Shown: positions 23,851 to 30,427, counted from the stretch's first letter. The stretch is DNA of 31,032 nt from JAITMY01 sp031549685 (GCA_031549685.1 JAVBPG010000015.1:1-31032); one strand, 5' to 3'. The notes: generated from the sequence alone by a model not told the origin. Translations and numbers: made by a program.

Positions 23851-24533
23851 GCCGTAGCGGGTAAGGCCTCGTACTTTTTGGCCTCGCCGGTAACGGCCTT
23901 GTACACCGCCTCGGCAATGGCAATGGCTCCCAACTCGTTGGGGTGAACGTTGTCGGGGAAGTTCTGGGCCATGTTATCGGTGGCGGCGCGCAGGTCAACC
24001 ACGCGGAGCTTGCTCTTTTTGGCTGCCTTTTTTACCAGCGGAATGACATCGGCCACAATCACGCTATCGCTGATGCCGCCAAGGCCCTTGCTGTAGACCT
24101 TGGCCGGGTAGCACAGCAATATTTTGGGTTTGGAGGGCAGCATTTTGAACGAATCCACCAGCGCCGTGGCATCGCTTACAAAATCATCCTTCAGGTAAAT
24201 GCGGTTTTTGGGCTTGCTGTCGTTGGTGCCCAGCTTAATGATAACCACATCAGGGTTGAAGGCCAGCGCCGCCCTGAAGCGGTTTTCGAGGATGTACGGC
24301 TTGTCGCCCTTGCGCAGCATGGTGCGGCCGCCAAGGCCAAAGTTTTCGACCTCGTGGCCCGCGCCCAGCATGCGCCCCAGCACCATGGGGTAGCTATCCT
24401 TGGCGCGGTCTTTAAGCCCGCTGCCGTAGGTAATGCTGTTGCCCACGCAGGCTACCTTTACTACCTTTTCCTGCGCAAAAACGGCAAGCGAGATGCTGCA
24501 CAAAAGAACGAGAAGTGAGATTTTTGTTTTCAT
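23844..24533 (-). CDS. SGNH/GDSL-family esterase, secreted
   Basis: The product is 229 residues with a signal peptide (MKTKISLLVLLCSISLAVFAQ). The four SGNH blocks are visible: Ser33 in VGNSITYGSG, Gly69 in FGLGGRT, Asn104 in KLGTNDSKPKN, and Asp194/His197 in PDNVHPNE. The family includes carbohydrate acetylesterases, and acetyl groups are common on rhamnogalacturonan and other pectins, so a deacetylase role is a fair inference from the surrounding GH28 and GH105 genes. The start lies 27 nt after the stop of the DUF1537 kinase gene, suggesting co-transcription. No carbohydrate-binding module is seen. Confidence 0.85.
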   Translation of the reverse strand: MKTKISLLVLLCSISLAVFAQEKVVKVACVGNSITYGSGLKDRAKDSYPMVLGRMLGAGHEVENFGLGGRTMLRKGDKPYILENRFRAALAFNPDVVIIKLGTNDSKPKNRIYLKDDFVSDATALVDSFKMLPSKPKILLCYPAKVYSKGLGGISDSVIVADVIPLVKKAAKKSKLRVVDLRAATDNMAQNFPDNVHPNELGAIAIAEAVYKAVTGEAKKYEALPATAK

Positions 24534-24560
24534 GATTTTTTGGGGTTTTTCTTAGCCCTT

Positions 24561-25874
24561 TCAGGGGGTTAGGGGTATGTTACTATTCATTATCCTGCTT
24601 ATTGCCTCGGGAAATTCGTAGCTGCCGGGCTTTATGGTAAGGTGCAAGCTCGGATGCTCCACCACCTTCATGCGCACCACGCCGGGCGCCAGCTCATTTA
24701 CCGGAAAAAGTCTGGTGTAACCCAAACTTTCTACAATGGTAAAAGCGGTTGCCCCACCCTCCACCACCAGCTCCTGTACCTCTACGCTTTGCAAAATATT
24801 TACCGTAACCTGCATTACCGCCGTGCGCAGCGCAACGGCAGCCTCTTTGCCCTCCAGCGTGGGTAAATCCACCGCTAAAATGGCACAGCCTGTTTGCTGT
24901 AAAGCTTGCTGCGCCTGGGCTGCGCAGGCCTGCAGGTTTTGCTCCAGCTCCGCAGCACCAATCCACAGGGGCGAAATATAGGCCACCGCCGCGCCGTTTT
25001 TTCGCGCTCGCTCCACCCGCTCGTGGCTGGCGTGAAAGGCGCTTCCGCAGATGATGAGGGTGCGATGTAAGGGCTGTGCGCAAGCATGTCCTCCGCCGGC
25101 GGAGGTGCCCGTAGGGCGAAGGTGGAAGTTCTTTGTATCATGCATCCACCCCCGGTCTTCGACCACCCCCGCCGGCGGGGGATAAGCCTCGCTCTGCGCC
25201 ATCAGCCACGCCTCGAAAAACGCAGCGGAACCGGCAGGAATAGCATCATCATTTACCTGAAGTGCAAGCTCTTCTAAATCTTTTGCAGAGGAAGCATTGG
25301 CAACGGCTACCCCCAACCCCCTAAAGGGGGCTATAACATTACCAGTCCGCTCACAGCTGTACATTTGAATACAAAAACCACCGCTGTTATAGCCCCCTTT
25401 AGGAGGTTGGGGGTCAAAATTTTCCAGCAGCTCCACCACATTAGAAGTGGTGGCAGGAAATTCGGGGTCTTTGGCAAAGCCCGTTTGGTGCAGTGGGACA
25501 TCGTTCACGTAGTATATCCCGTCAGCTATTTTACGGCCACCGGCGGGGTTGGCGGGGCAAAGCAAAACAGAATTTTTACCCTGCATTTTCATTTGCGCCT
25601 CCAACTCCGCCACCACGTGGCCGCGCAGCACCGAGTCCGTTTTTTTGAAAATCCGGCGAACGCCAAGTTGAGTTAACTTCGTAACCGTTTTTGTAATTTC
25701 GGCTACGGCCTCATCGCGCTGCATGGAGCGCGTGTCGAGCGCCACCACCCACAGCTGCACGTTGCTTGGGATGAGGGTTACGGCCGTATCGAGCGCCACC
25801 CGCAACCCGTGTCGCAACCCCACGCCGGCCACCTCGGCCGCTCCGGTAATATCATCGGCAATGACAACAAGCAT
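24561..25874 (-). CDS. DUF1537 four-carbon acid-sugar kinase with two in-frame palindrome insertions
   Basis: The product is 437 residues. The N-terminus MLVVIADDITGAAEVAGVGL is the canonical DUF1537 start, followed by KKTDSVLRGH (78-87) and LCPANPAGGRK (105-115). The C-terminal nucleotide-binding domain has TLIICGSAFHASHERV (272-287), VEGGATAFTIVESLG (371-385) and LTIKPGSYEFPEA. Family members phosphorylate threonate or erythronate at C4, and the PdxA2-like gene just upstream would oxidise the product. Two stretches do not belong to the family: about residues 154-189, encoded by the palindrome 25309-25414, and about residues 231-264, encoded by the palindrome 25089-25182. Both keep the frame open. 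The second sits in the linker between domains. Whether the enzyme still folds is unknown; the rest of the sequence looks intact. Confidence 0.85.
   Translation of the reverse strand: MLVVIADDITGAAEVAGVGLRHGLRVALDTAVTLIPSNVQLWVVALDTRSMQRDEAVAEITKTVTKLTQLGVRRIFKKTDSVLRGHVVAELEAQMKMQGKNSVLLCPANPAGGRKIADGIYYVNDVPLHQTGFAKDPEFPATTSNVVELLENFDPQPPKGGYNSGGFCIQMYSCERTGNVIAPFRGLGVAVANASSAKDLEELALQVNDDAIPAGSAAFFEAWLMAQSEAYPPPAGVVEDRGWMHDTKNFHLRPTGTSAGGGHACAQPLHRTLIICGSAFHASHERVERARKNGAAVAYISPLWIGAAELEQNLQACAAQAQQALQQTGCAILAVDLPTLEGKEAAVALRTAVMQVTVNILQSVEVQELVVEGGATAFTIVESLGYTRLFPVNELAPGVVRMKVVEHPSLHLTIKPGSYEFPEAISRIMNSNIPLTP
25089..25182. repeat. GC-rich palindromic element, copy C, inside the DUF1537 gene
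   Basis: Arms 25089-25107 and 25164-25182 are 19 bp with two mismatches. The inner bases share GGTGGAAGT, ATCCACCCCCGGTCTT and GACCACCCCCGCC with copy A at 11747-11854. The element is translated without a stop as part of the kinase. Confidence 0.85.
25309..25414. repeat. ACCCCCAACCCCCTAAAGGG-type palindrome inside the DUF1537 gene
   Basis: Arms 25309-25337 and 25386-25414 are 29 bp with a single mismatch, enclosing 48 bp. It belongs to a different family from copy C and lies 126 bp away in the same gene. On the minus strand it is read as DPQPPKGGYN...GNVIAPFRGLGV. Confidence 0.9.
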
Positions 25875-25880
25875 ACTGAT

Positions 25881-25963
25881 TGTTTAACGCTACGCTGTTT
25901 GACAATTGTTTAAAATAGTTTAATGCTGCGCGTTTCTAAACCTTTAAACGCGTAGCATTAAAC
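25881..25963. repeat. GTTTAACGC-type repeat cluster, left of pdxA2
   Basis: It starts with TGTTTAACGCTACGCTGTTT (25881-25900), which is repeated perfectly inverted at 27129-27148. It also holds arms GTTTAATGCTGCGCGTTT (25918-25935) and AAACGCGTAGCATTAAAC (25946-25963). Confidence 0.85.
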
Positions 25964-26001
25964 GCGCGTAGCGCATCAAACCCACATCAAACCATTTTAA
26001 A

Positions 26002-27024
26002 CTATTTCTTCCTATTTCCGGCCATGCGTACGGCGTAGTCCAGCGAAATGTTCATGGCCTCCTCGCTGGCAATGCCCTTGCCCGCCACCTCAAAGGCCGT
26101 ACCGTGGTCAACCGACACGCGAATGATGGGCAAGCCCAGCGTAATGTTCACGCCGCGCACCTCCATGCGCTTGGTTTTGTCGTTCCACTTAAAGCCTTCG
26201 ACCTTGAGCGGAATGTGCCCCTGGTCGTGGTACATGGCTACGCATCCATCATATTGTCCGCCAATAGCTTTGGAGAACATAGAGTCGGCCGGAACAGGCC
26301 CCTCAACGTGGTAGCCCATGGCCTTGGCCTGCCTAATGGCGGGGATGATTTCGCGCTCTTCCTCCCAACCGAACAGTCCATTCTCGCCCGAGTGCGGATT
26401 TAATCCCGCCACGGCGATTTTAGGATTGGCAATGCCAAACTGCCTGCAGGCATCGTCGAGCAGCTGTATCACCTCGAGTATGCGCTCGGCCTTAACCAAA
26501 TCACAGGCCTGCCGCAGCGACACGTGCGTGCTCACGTGTATCACGCGCAGCTTATCCTCGGCCAGCAGCATGGCGTATTTTTTGGTGTTGGTGTAGTGCG
26601 CGTAAATCTCGGTGTGCCCCGAAAAGTGGTGCCCCGCAAGGTTGATCGACTCCTTGTTGATGGGCGCGGTAACGGTAGCATCCACCTCGTCCATCAGCGC
26701 CAGCTCAATTACCTTTTTTACCGCCTCGAAGGCTGCGTTGCCCGCCTCGGCCGAGGCTTTGCCAAACTCCACCTTGTCCGACACATTCTTCAGGTCGAAA
26801 ACATCTATGGTGCCAAAGGTAAATTTTGAGTCGGAAATTTTTTCGACAGCGTTGACCGCATAGGGCAAGTTGAGCAGCGCAATGATTTTTTTCATTACGC
26901 CCGCATCGCCCACCACCACAGGGTTGCAGCGCTCATACAACTTTTTATCCGAAAGGGATTTTACAATAATTTCAGGGCCAATTCCCGCCGGGTCGCCCAT
27001 GGTTATGCCAATGATAGGTTTCAT
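26002..27024 (-). CDS. pdxA2: PdxA2-like 4-phospho-threonate/erythronate 3-dehydrogenase
   Basis: The product is 340 residues and a complete PdxA-family protein. It has ITMGDPAGIGPEI (7-19), APINKESINLAGHHFSGHTEIYA with metal-binding His in GHTE, AGLNPHSGENGLFG, AMYHDQGHIPLKVEGF (metal His), and VDHGTAFEVAGKG near the C-terminus. True PdxA acts in vitamin B6 synthesis, but beside a DUF1537 kinase the PdxA2 branch is expected. It oxidises 4-phospho-threonate, and the product decarboxylates to dihydroxyacetone phosphate. The gene lies between the DapA-like and DUF1537 genes on the same strand. It is flanked on both sides by inverted copies of one repeat, which interrupts the tight spacing normal for such operons. 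Confidence 0.85.
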   Translation of the reverse strand: MKPIIGITMGDPAGIGPEIIVKSLSDKKLYERCNPVVVGDAGVMKKIIALLNLPYAVNAVEKISDSKFTFGTIDVFDLKNVSDKVEFGKASAEAGNAAFEAVKKVIELALMDEVDATVTAPINKESINLAGHHFSGHTEIYAHYTNTKKYAMLLAEDKLRVIHVSTHVSLRQACDLVKAERILEVIQLLDDACRQFGIANPKIAVAGLNPHSGENGLFGWEEEREIIPAIRQAKAMGYHVEGPVPADSMFSKAIGGQYDGCVAMYHDQGHIPLKVEGFKWNDKTKRMEVRGVNITLGLPIIRVSVDHGTAFEVAGKGIASEEAMNISLDYAVRMAGNRKK

Positions 27025-27065
27025 TTACGATGGTTTGATGCTTCGCGTTTAAAATTGTTTGAGAG

Positions 27066-27148
27066 TTTGATGCGCTTCGCGCGTTCAAATAACAATAGTC
27101 AAACGCGCGTAGCGCATTAAGCAATATGAAACAGCGTAGCGTTAAACA
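27066..27148. repeat. GTTTAACGC-type repeat cluster, right of pdxA2
   Basis: AAACAGCGTAGCGTTAAACA (27129-27148) is the perfect inverse of 25881-25900. Arms TTGATGCGCTTCGCGCGTT (from 27067) and AACGCGCGTAGCGCATTAA pair with two mismatches. The repeat supplies the stop codon of the DapA-like gene. Confidence 0.85.
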
Positions 27149-28065
27149 AGGTATTTTGTCATCACCGCCCTGGTTGCCTCCACCACCGTTTTTTGCTCGT
27201 CGGGCGTGAGGTTGGTGAGCGGCGCGGCAACGTTGGGTTCGCACAGGCCAAGCACGCTCATCATGGTTTTGAGCGCGGCAAGCGATTGGCCAAGGGTACG
27301 TCCCGCCTGGTAAATTTGTGCAATCTCGTTGGTTTCGGTCTGCATGCGCTCGCATTCAACAGCATTTCCTGCTACACCAAAATCAAATAATTGTTGAAAC
27401 ATTTTAGGCGTAAAGTTGCCCGTGCTGGGCACAATACCATCGGCGCCTAATTTTAGCGAGGCTGATGACAACGCGGCGTAACCCAAGAAGTATGAAAAAT
27501 CTTCCCTCTCACGATACGTTTTTATGCACTCCTCCATGCGCTGCGCATCACGCTCGGAGTCCTTCAATCCGCAAATGTTGGGATGCTGACTCAGCTTCGC
27601 AATGACGTCCAGCGGAATGGACATGTGCGTGGTAGCAGGAATGTTGTACATCATCAGGCGAGGCAGCGCGTCGGCCAGTTGCTCGTAGTAGCGCAGCATT
27701 TGCCCGGGTGTAAGCGCGTAGTACTGCGGCAAAACGGACACCACCATATCGGCGCCCAGGTCGAAGTACGCCTTGGCGTTGTCGATGTTCTGCGAAAGCA
27801 CGTTGCCCGAAATCCCGGCGTAAACCTTGGCCTTACCGCCCAAGCCTTTTACGGCAGCGGCCACCACCTTTTTACTTTCCTCCGAAGAGACAGAAGCCGA
27901 TTCGCCGGTGGTTCCCAGCACCAACGGCGATACGCCGTGCCGGGCAAAGTTTTGGCAAATGCGCAGCACCGCCGCCTCGTCAACCTTTCCGCCTGCGGTA
28001 AACGGAGTAACCATGGGCACTACAACGCCCCTGTATTTTTTTTGCATATTCTTGAAATTAGACAT
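27142..28065 (-). CDS. DapA/NanA-family lyase (dihydrodipicolinate synthase-like)
   Basis: The product is a 307-residue TIM-barrel aldolase. It shows the carboxylate-binding motif LGTTGES (50-56), the catalytic Tyr140 (LMMYNIPATTHM) and the Schiff-base Lys168 (ICGLKDSERD). The family joins or splits pyruvate and an aldehyde, and includes 2-keto-3-deoxy sugar-acid aldolases as well as DapA and NanA. Within a sugar-acid cluster, cleavage of a 2-keto-3-deoxy acid to pyruvate plus an aldehyde is more likely than lysine synthesis. The gene is placed between the corrinoid gene and pdxA2. The stop codon TAA comes from the repeat at 27129-27148. A second in-frame ATG at residue 7 is an equally good start. 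Confidence 0.8.
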   Translation of the reverse strand: MSNFKNMQKKYRGVVVPMVTPFTAGGKVDEAAVLRICQNFARHGVSPLVLGTTGESASVSSEESKKVVAAAVKGLGGKAKVYAGISGNVLSQNIDNAKAYFDLGADMVVSVLPQYYALTPGQMLRYYEQLADALPRLMMYNIPATTHMSIPLDVIAKLSQHPNICGLKDSERDAQRMEECIKTYREREDFSYFLGYAALSSASLKLGADGIVPSTGNFTPKMFQQLFDFGVAGNAVECERMQTETNEIAQIYQAGRTLGQSLAALKTMMSVLGLCEPNVAAPLTNLTPDEQKTVVEATRAVMTKYLV

Positions 28066-28072
28066 GAAAATG

Positions 28073-28256
28073 GCACACGGACAGCACGGACTTCGTCACA
28101 GATAAACACAGACTCCTTTTGTCATTCTGAGCGAAGCGAAGAATCTCTTGCTGGCATGAGGCAACCTTTGAGTAACTTGAGATTCTTCGCTTCGCTCAGA
28201 ATGACACACCTAAGAAACGGTGTAAGTCCGTCACGAAGTCCGTGCTGTCCGTGTGC
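28073..28256. repeat. Outer palindrome with a second palindrome nested inside
   Basis: Arms 28073-28096 and 28233-28256 are 24 bp and perfect (GCACACGGACAGCACGGACT followed by TCGT, and its complement). The 136 bp between them hold another complete palindrome. It fills the gap between the corrinoid and DapA-like genes. Confidence 0.95.
28121..28205. repeat. Inner palindrome of CATTCTGAGCGAAGCGAAG type
   Basis: Arms 28121-28147 and 28179-28205 are 27 bp and perfect. It is a relative of the element at 12847-12927 and appears inserted into the outer element. Confidence 0.95.
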
Positions 28257-28262
28257 TATATA

Positions 28263-28895
28263 TTACGCTGCTACCAACGATTTTGCCAGCACAGCGGCCG
28301 AGTTGGCGTTGTCGCCGTAGCCGTCGGCGCCAATCTCGTCGGAGTAGCTTTGGCTTACGGGAGCGCCGCCTACAATAATCTTTACCCCGTCGCGCAAGCC
28401 CGCCGCCTTAATGGCCTCCACCACCTCCTTCATGTAGGGCATGGTGGTGGTAAGCAGCGCCGACATGCACAGGATGTCGGGTTGCTGCTCGCGCACAGCG
28501 TTGACAAACTTATCGGTGGGCACATCAATACCCAAGTCCACAATTTCGAAGCCACTTCCCTCAAGCATTGACGACACCAGGTTTTTGCCAATGTCGTGCA
28601 GGTCGCCCTTTACGGTGCCAATGATTACCTTGCCGCGCATGGCGCTCTTATCGGCCACCAGCAAAGGTTTTACCAGTTCCAGCGCGCCCTTCATGGCGCG
28701 ACCGGCCATGAGCAACTCCGGCACAAATGCCTTGCCCTGCTCAAAGCGCTGACCAATGGCCTCCATGGCGCTCATCATGGCGCCCATGAGGGCTTGCACC
28801 TCGGCGTTTTCGGCGATGGCCGCCTTTACAATTTCAACAGCATCGTTGAGCTTGCCCTTCTCAATGGCTTCCTGTAGCGTTTTCAAATCGGTCAT
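28263..28895 (-). CDS. Methyltransferase cognate corrinoid (B12-binding) protein, MtbC/MttC type
   Basis: The product is 210 residues. The N-terminal helical cap (residues 1-85, with EAIGQRFEQGKAFVPELLMAGRAMKGAL) precedes the Rossmann-like B12 domain. The cobalt-ligand motif is GDLHDIGKNLV (97-107) with His100. It is followed by DLGIDVPTDKFVNAV, SALLTTTM near 145 and IIVGGAPVS near 174. Such proteins carry a methyl group between a substrate-specific methyltransferase and an acceptor protein. Neither partner is encoded next to it in the window. Position at the head of the sugar-acid genes suggests it serves demethylation of a methylated substrate released from plant glycan, but this is inference. 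An operator-like dyad and a -7 box lie upstream. Confidence 0.85.
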   Translation of the reverse strand: MTDLKTLQEAIEKGKLNDAVEIVKAAIAENAEVQALMGAMMSAMEAIGQRFEQGKAFVPELLMAGRAMKGALELVKPLLVADKSAMRGKVIIGTVKGDLHDIGKNLVSSMLEGSGFEIVDLGIDVPTDKFVNAVREQQPDILCMSALLTTTMPYMKEVVEAIKAAGLRDGVKIIVGGAPVSQSYSDEIGADGYGDNANSAAVLAKSLVAA

Positions 28896-28907
28896 AGGAT
28901 TGTTTGA

Positions 28908-28936
28908 TTTATGATTTACGAATTATTATTTATGAA
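28908..28936. repeat. AT-rich repeat upstream of corrinoid gene
   Basis: TTTATGATTTACGAATTATT followed by ATTTATGAA lies about 13 bp before the start codon in transcription order and resembles 15105-15134. Confidence 0.5.
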
Positions 28937-28945
28937 AAAAATCAT

Positions 28946-29010
28946 TTTAGACAGGATTAACACAATTGACAGGATAAGAAAACATGTTAATCCTGTTAAT
29001 CTTGTCTAAA
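28946..29010. repeat. ACAGGATTAACA-type inverted repeat
   Basis: TTTAGACAGGATTAACA (from 28946) pairs with TGTTAATCTTGTCTAAA (ending 29010) imperfectly, with inner direct repeats of ACAGGAT. It lies in the upstream region of the corrinoid gene, between the -7 box candidate and the start. Confidence 0.8.
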
Positions 29011-29029
29011 TAAAACAACTTGCAAAAAT

Positions 29030-29037
29030 CAAATTTA
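29030..29037 (-). promoter_or_regulatory. Candidate -7 box for the corrinoid/sugar-acid operon
   Basis: On the minus strand this reads TAAATTTG, an exact TAnnTTTG match, about 135 nt before the corrinoid start codon. A clear -33 TTTG is not seen, but the dyad at 29054-29072 occupies that position. Confidence 0.4.
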
Positions 29038-29053
29038 CACATTATTTCGGAAA

Positions 29054-29072
29054 TATTGTACCGAGTACAATA
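29054..29072. promoter_or_regulatory. 19-bp operator-like dyad
   Basis: TATTGTAC-CGA-GTACAATA is a perfect 8-bp dyad with a 3-bp centre. It begins 17 bp upstream of the -7 candidate, so a protein bound there would overlap the -33 region. The form resembles GntR- or LacI-type operators. Confidence 0.5.
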
Positions 29073-29140
29073 AGTCGAGCGTAAAATACTTGCAAAGAGA
29101 CCAACTACACCGGACTCCGCATCGTTCTTTTTCCTCCCCT

Positions 29141-30367
29141 TTATTTACCCAGTAGCCACTCAAATACATTTTTATGAATTATTCCCGCCCTACCCTGCGG
29201 AAAGGATTCGGTGGAAAGCAGAAATTTAGGATAATTATCTCTAACCATTTTCAGTGGTGCAAATTCACGCCCTTCGGTTTCGGCATTTGAGATTTCCCAC
29301 GCAACTTGATAATATTCTATTTCGCCGTTGCGGTTTTTAACGGTAAAATCTACTTCGCCGTTGCGAAGCGTACCCGTCCAAATTTTATAACCTCTCCTCA
29401 AAAGTTCAAGATATACAACGTTTTCAAGAATATGCCCCCTGTCTGCCGTTTTTTCTCTGCCCACTAATACGTTGAGCAAACCTAAATCCACCAAGTAATA
29501 TTTTTCTTGCGTGGCAAGCTGTTTTTTACCCCTTATATCGAAACGGTGAACGCAGTAAAAAACAAAACTTTCGACTAAATACGCAATAAACTTCTCCACC
29601 GTTGCGTGGTGAACATTTTGATTATCGGACCTCAACGCTTTGGAGATGCTGCTTGGCGACACCTGGCTGCCAATGTGTGCCGCAAGAAATTTTACAACAT
29701 TGCCAAACGCCCGCTTATCATTGATTTTGTGCCGCTGGGTAATATCTTTTTCAATAATGGTAGCGTACAGCGCCTCAAGGTATTCATAGATTTTGTCAAA
29801 GCCCTCCTCCCGCAGCTCAACACCTTTGGGCAATGAGGATTCGTTCACGTAATCATAAAATAATGCCTCAAAGTTCAAGTATTTGTTATCGGTGTCAACA
29901 TTTCTGGCTTCCAAATATTCGGCAAAAGAAAACGGCAGAATAGAAACTTCTATATACCTACCACTCAACAAGGTAGATAGGTCTCCCGATAGTAAGTTAG
30001 CGTTGGAACCGGTTATGTAGATATCTGTATTTTCGGTTGCGTAAAGCCCATCTACCAGCTTCTCAAAATCGGTAATATTTTGAACTTCATCGAGAAAAAT
30101 GTAGTTCAACTTATTCGCTTGTAGCCTTGCTTTTATTTCGAAGTAAAGCGTATCCCACGACTTATTCAGAAAATTTTCGGGCAATTCAAAGTTGTACGAT
30201 TGTATTTGCTCCATCGCGACACCGCTTTTCAGCAAGCGGTTTCGGAATAAATACAACAGCGTAGATTTACCCGAACGGCGTAACCCTGTTACCACCTTGA
30301 TAATATCTTTGTCCTTGTATGACAATAACCTATCAATATACTCCTTTCTTTCCGTCAAATTTTTCAT
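29141..30367 (-). CDS. AAA+ ATPase with C-terminal DUF4143
   Basis: I prefer the ATG at 30367 (408 residues, MKNLTERKEYIDRLL); an in-frame ATG at 30448 adds 27 residues that read through the dyad at 30381-30427. Walker A is GLRRSGKST (28-36 from the preferred start), and Walker B is YIFLDEVQNI (Asp93, Glu94). ITGSNANLLSGDLSTLLSGR follows as the sensor region. DUF4143 covers the last half, with YYLVDLGLLNVLVG and GHILENVVYLELLRRGY, ending in a nuclease-like fold (GEVDFTVKNRNGEIEYYQV). Its base composition is more AT-rich than the neighbours, suggesting acquisition. The cellular role of this widespread family is unclear. A TATCTTTG box reads into it only 5 bp before the preferred start, so a leaderless message is possible. 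Confidence 0.8.
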   Translation of the reverse strand: MKNLTERKEYIDRLLSYKDKDIIKVVTGLRRSGKSTLLYLFRNRLLKSGVAMEQIQSYNFELPENFLNKSWDTLYFEIKARLQANKLNYIFLDEVQNITDFEKLVDGLYATENTDIYITGSNANLLSGDLSTLLSGRYIEVSILPFSFAEYLEARNVDTDNKYLNFEALFYDYVNESSLPKGVELREEGFDKIYEYLEALYATIIEKDITQRHKINDKRAFGNVVKFLAAHIGSQVSPSSISKALRSDNQNVHHATVEKFIAYLVESFVFYCVHRFDIRGKKQLATQEKYYLVDLGLLNVLVGREKTADRGHILENVVYLELLRRGYKIWTGTLRNGEVDFTVKNRNGEIEYYQVAWEISNAETEGREFAPLKMVRDNYPKFLLSTESFPQGRAGIIHKNVFEWLLGK

Positions 30368-30380
30368 ATCACAAAGATAT

Positions 30381-30427
30381 AGCAAATTATCAAAACTTGT
30401 TATTTTTGCGCATTTTGATAATTTGCT
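30381..30427. promoter_or_regulatory. Perfect 15-bp dyad upstream of ATPase gene
   Basis: AGCAAATTATCAAAA (30381-30395) and TTTTGATAATTTGCT (30413-30427) are perfect arms around 17 bp. The centre contains a plus-strand TATTTTTG box (30401-30408), and the minus-strand TATCTTTG (30379-30372) abuts the left arm. It is an operator candidate. Confidence 0.5.

Noticed and set aside
10059..29010. The series of palindromes considered as a CRISPR or a single tandem array.
   Set aside because: The elements are of different families, unequally spaced and separated by genes, with no regular spacers or cas genes.
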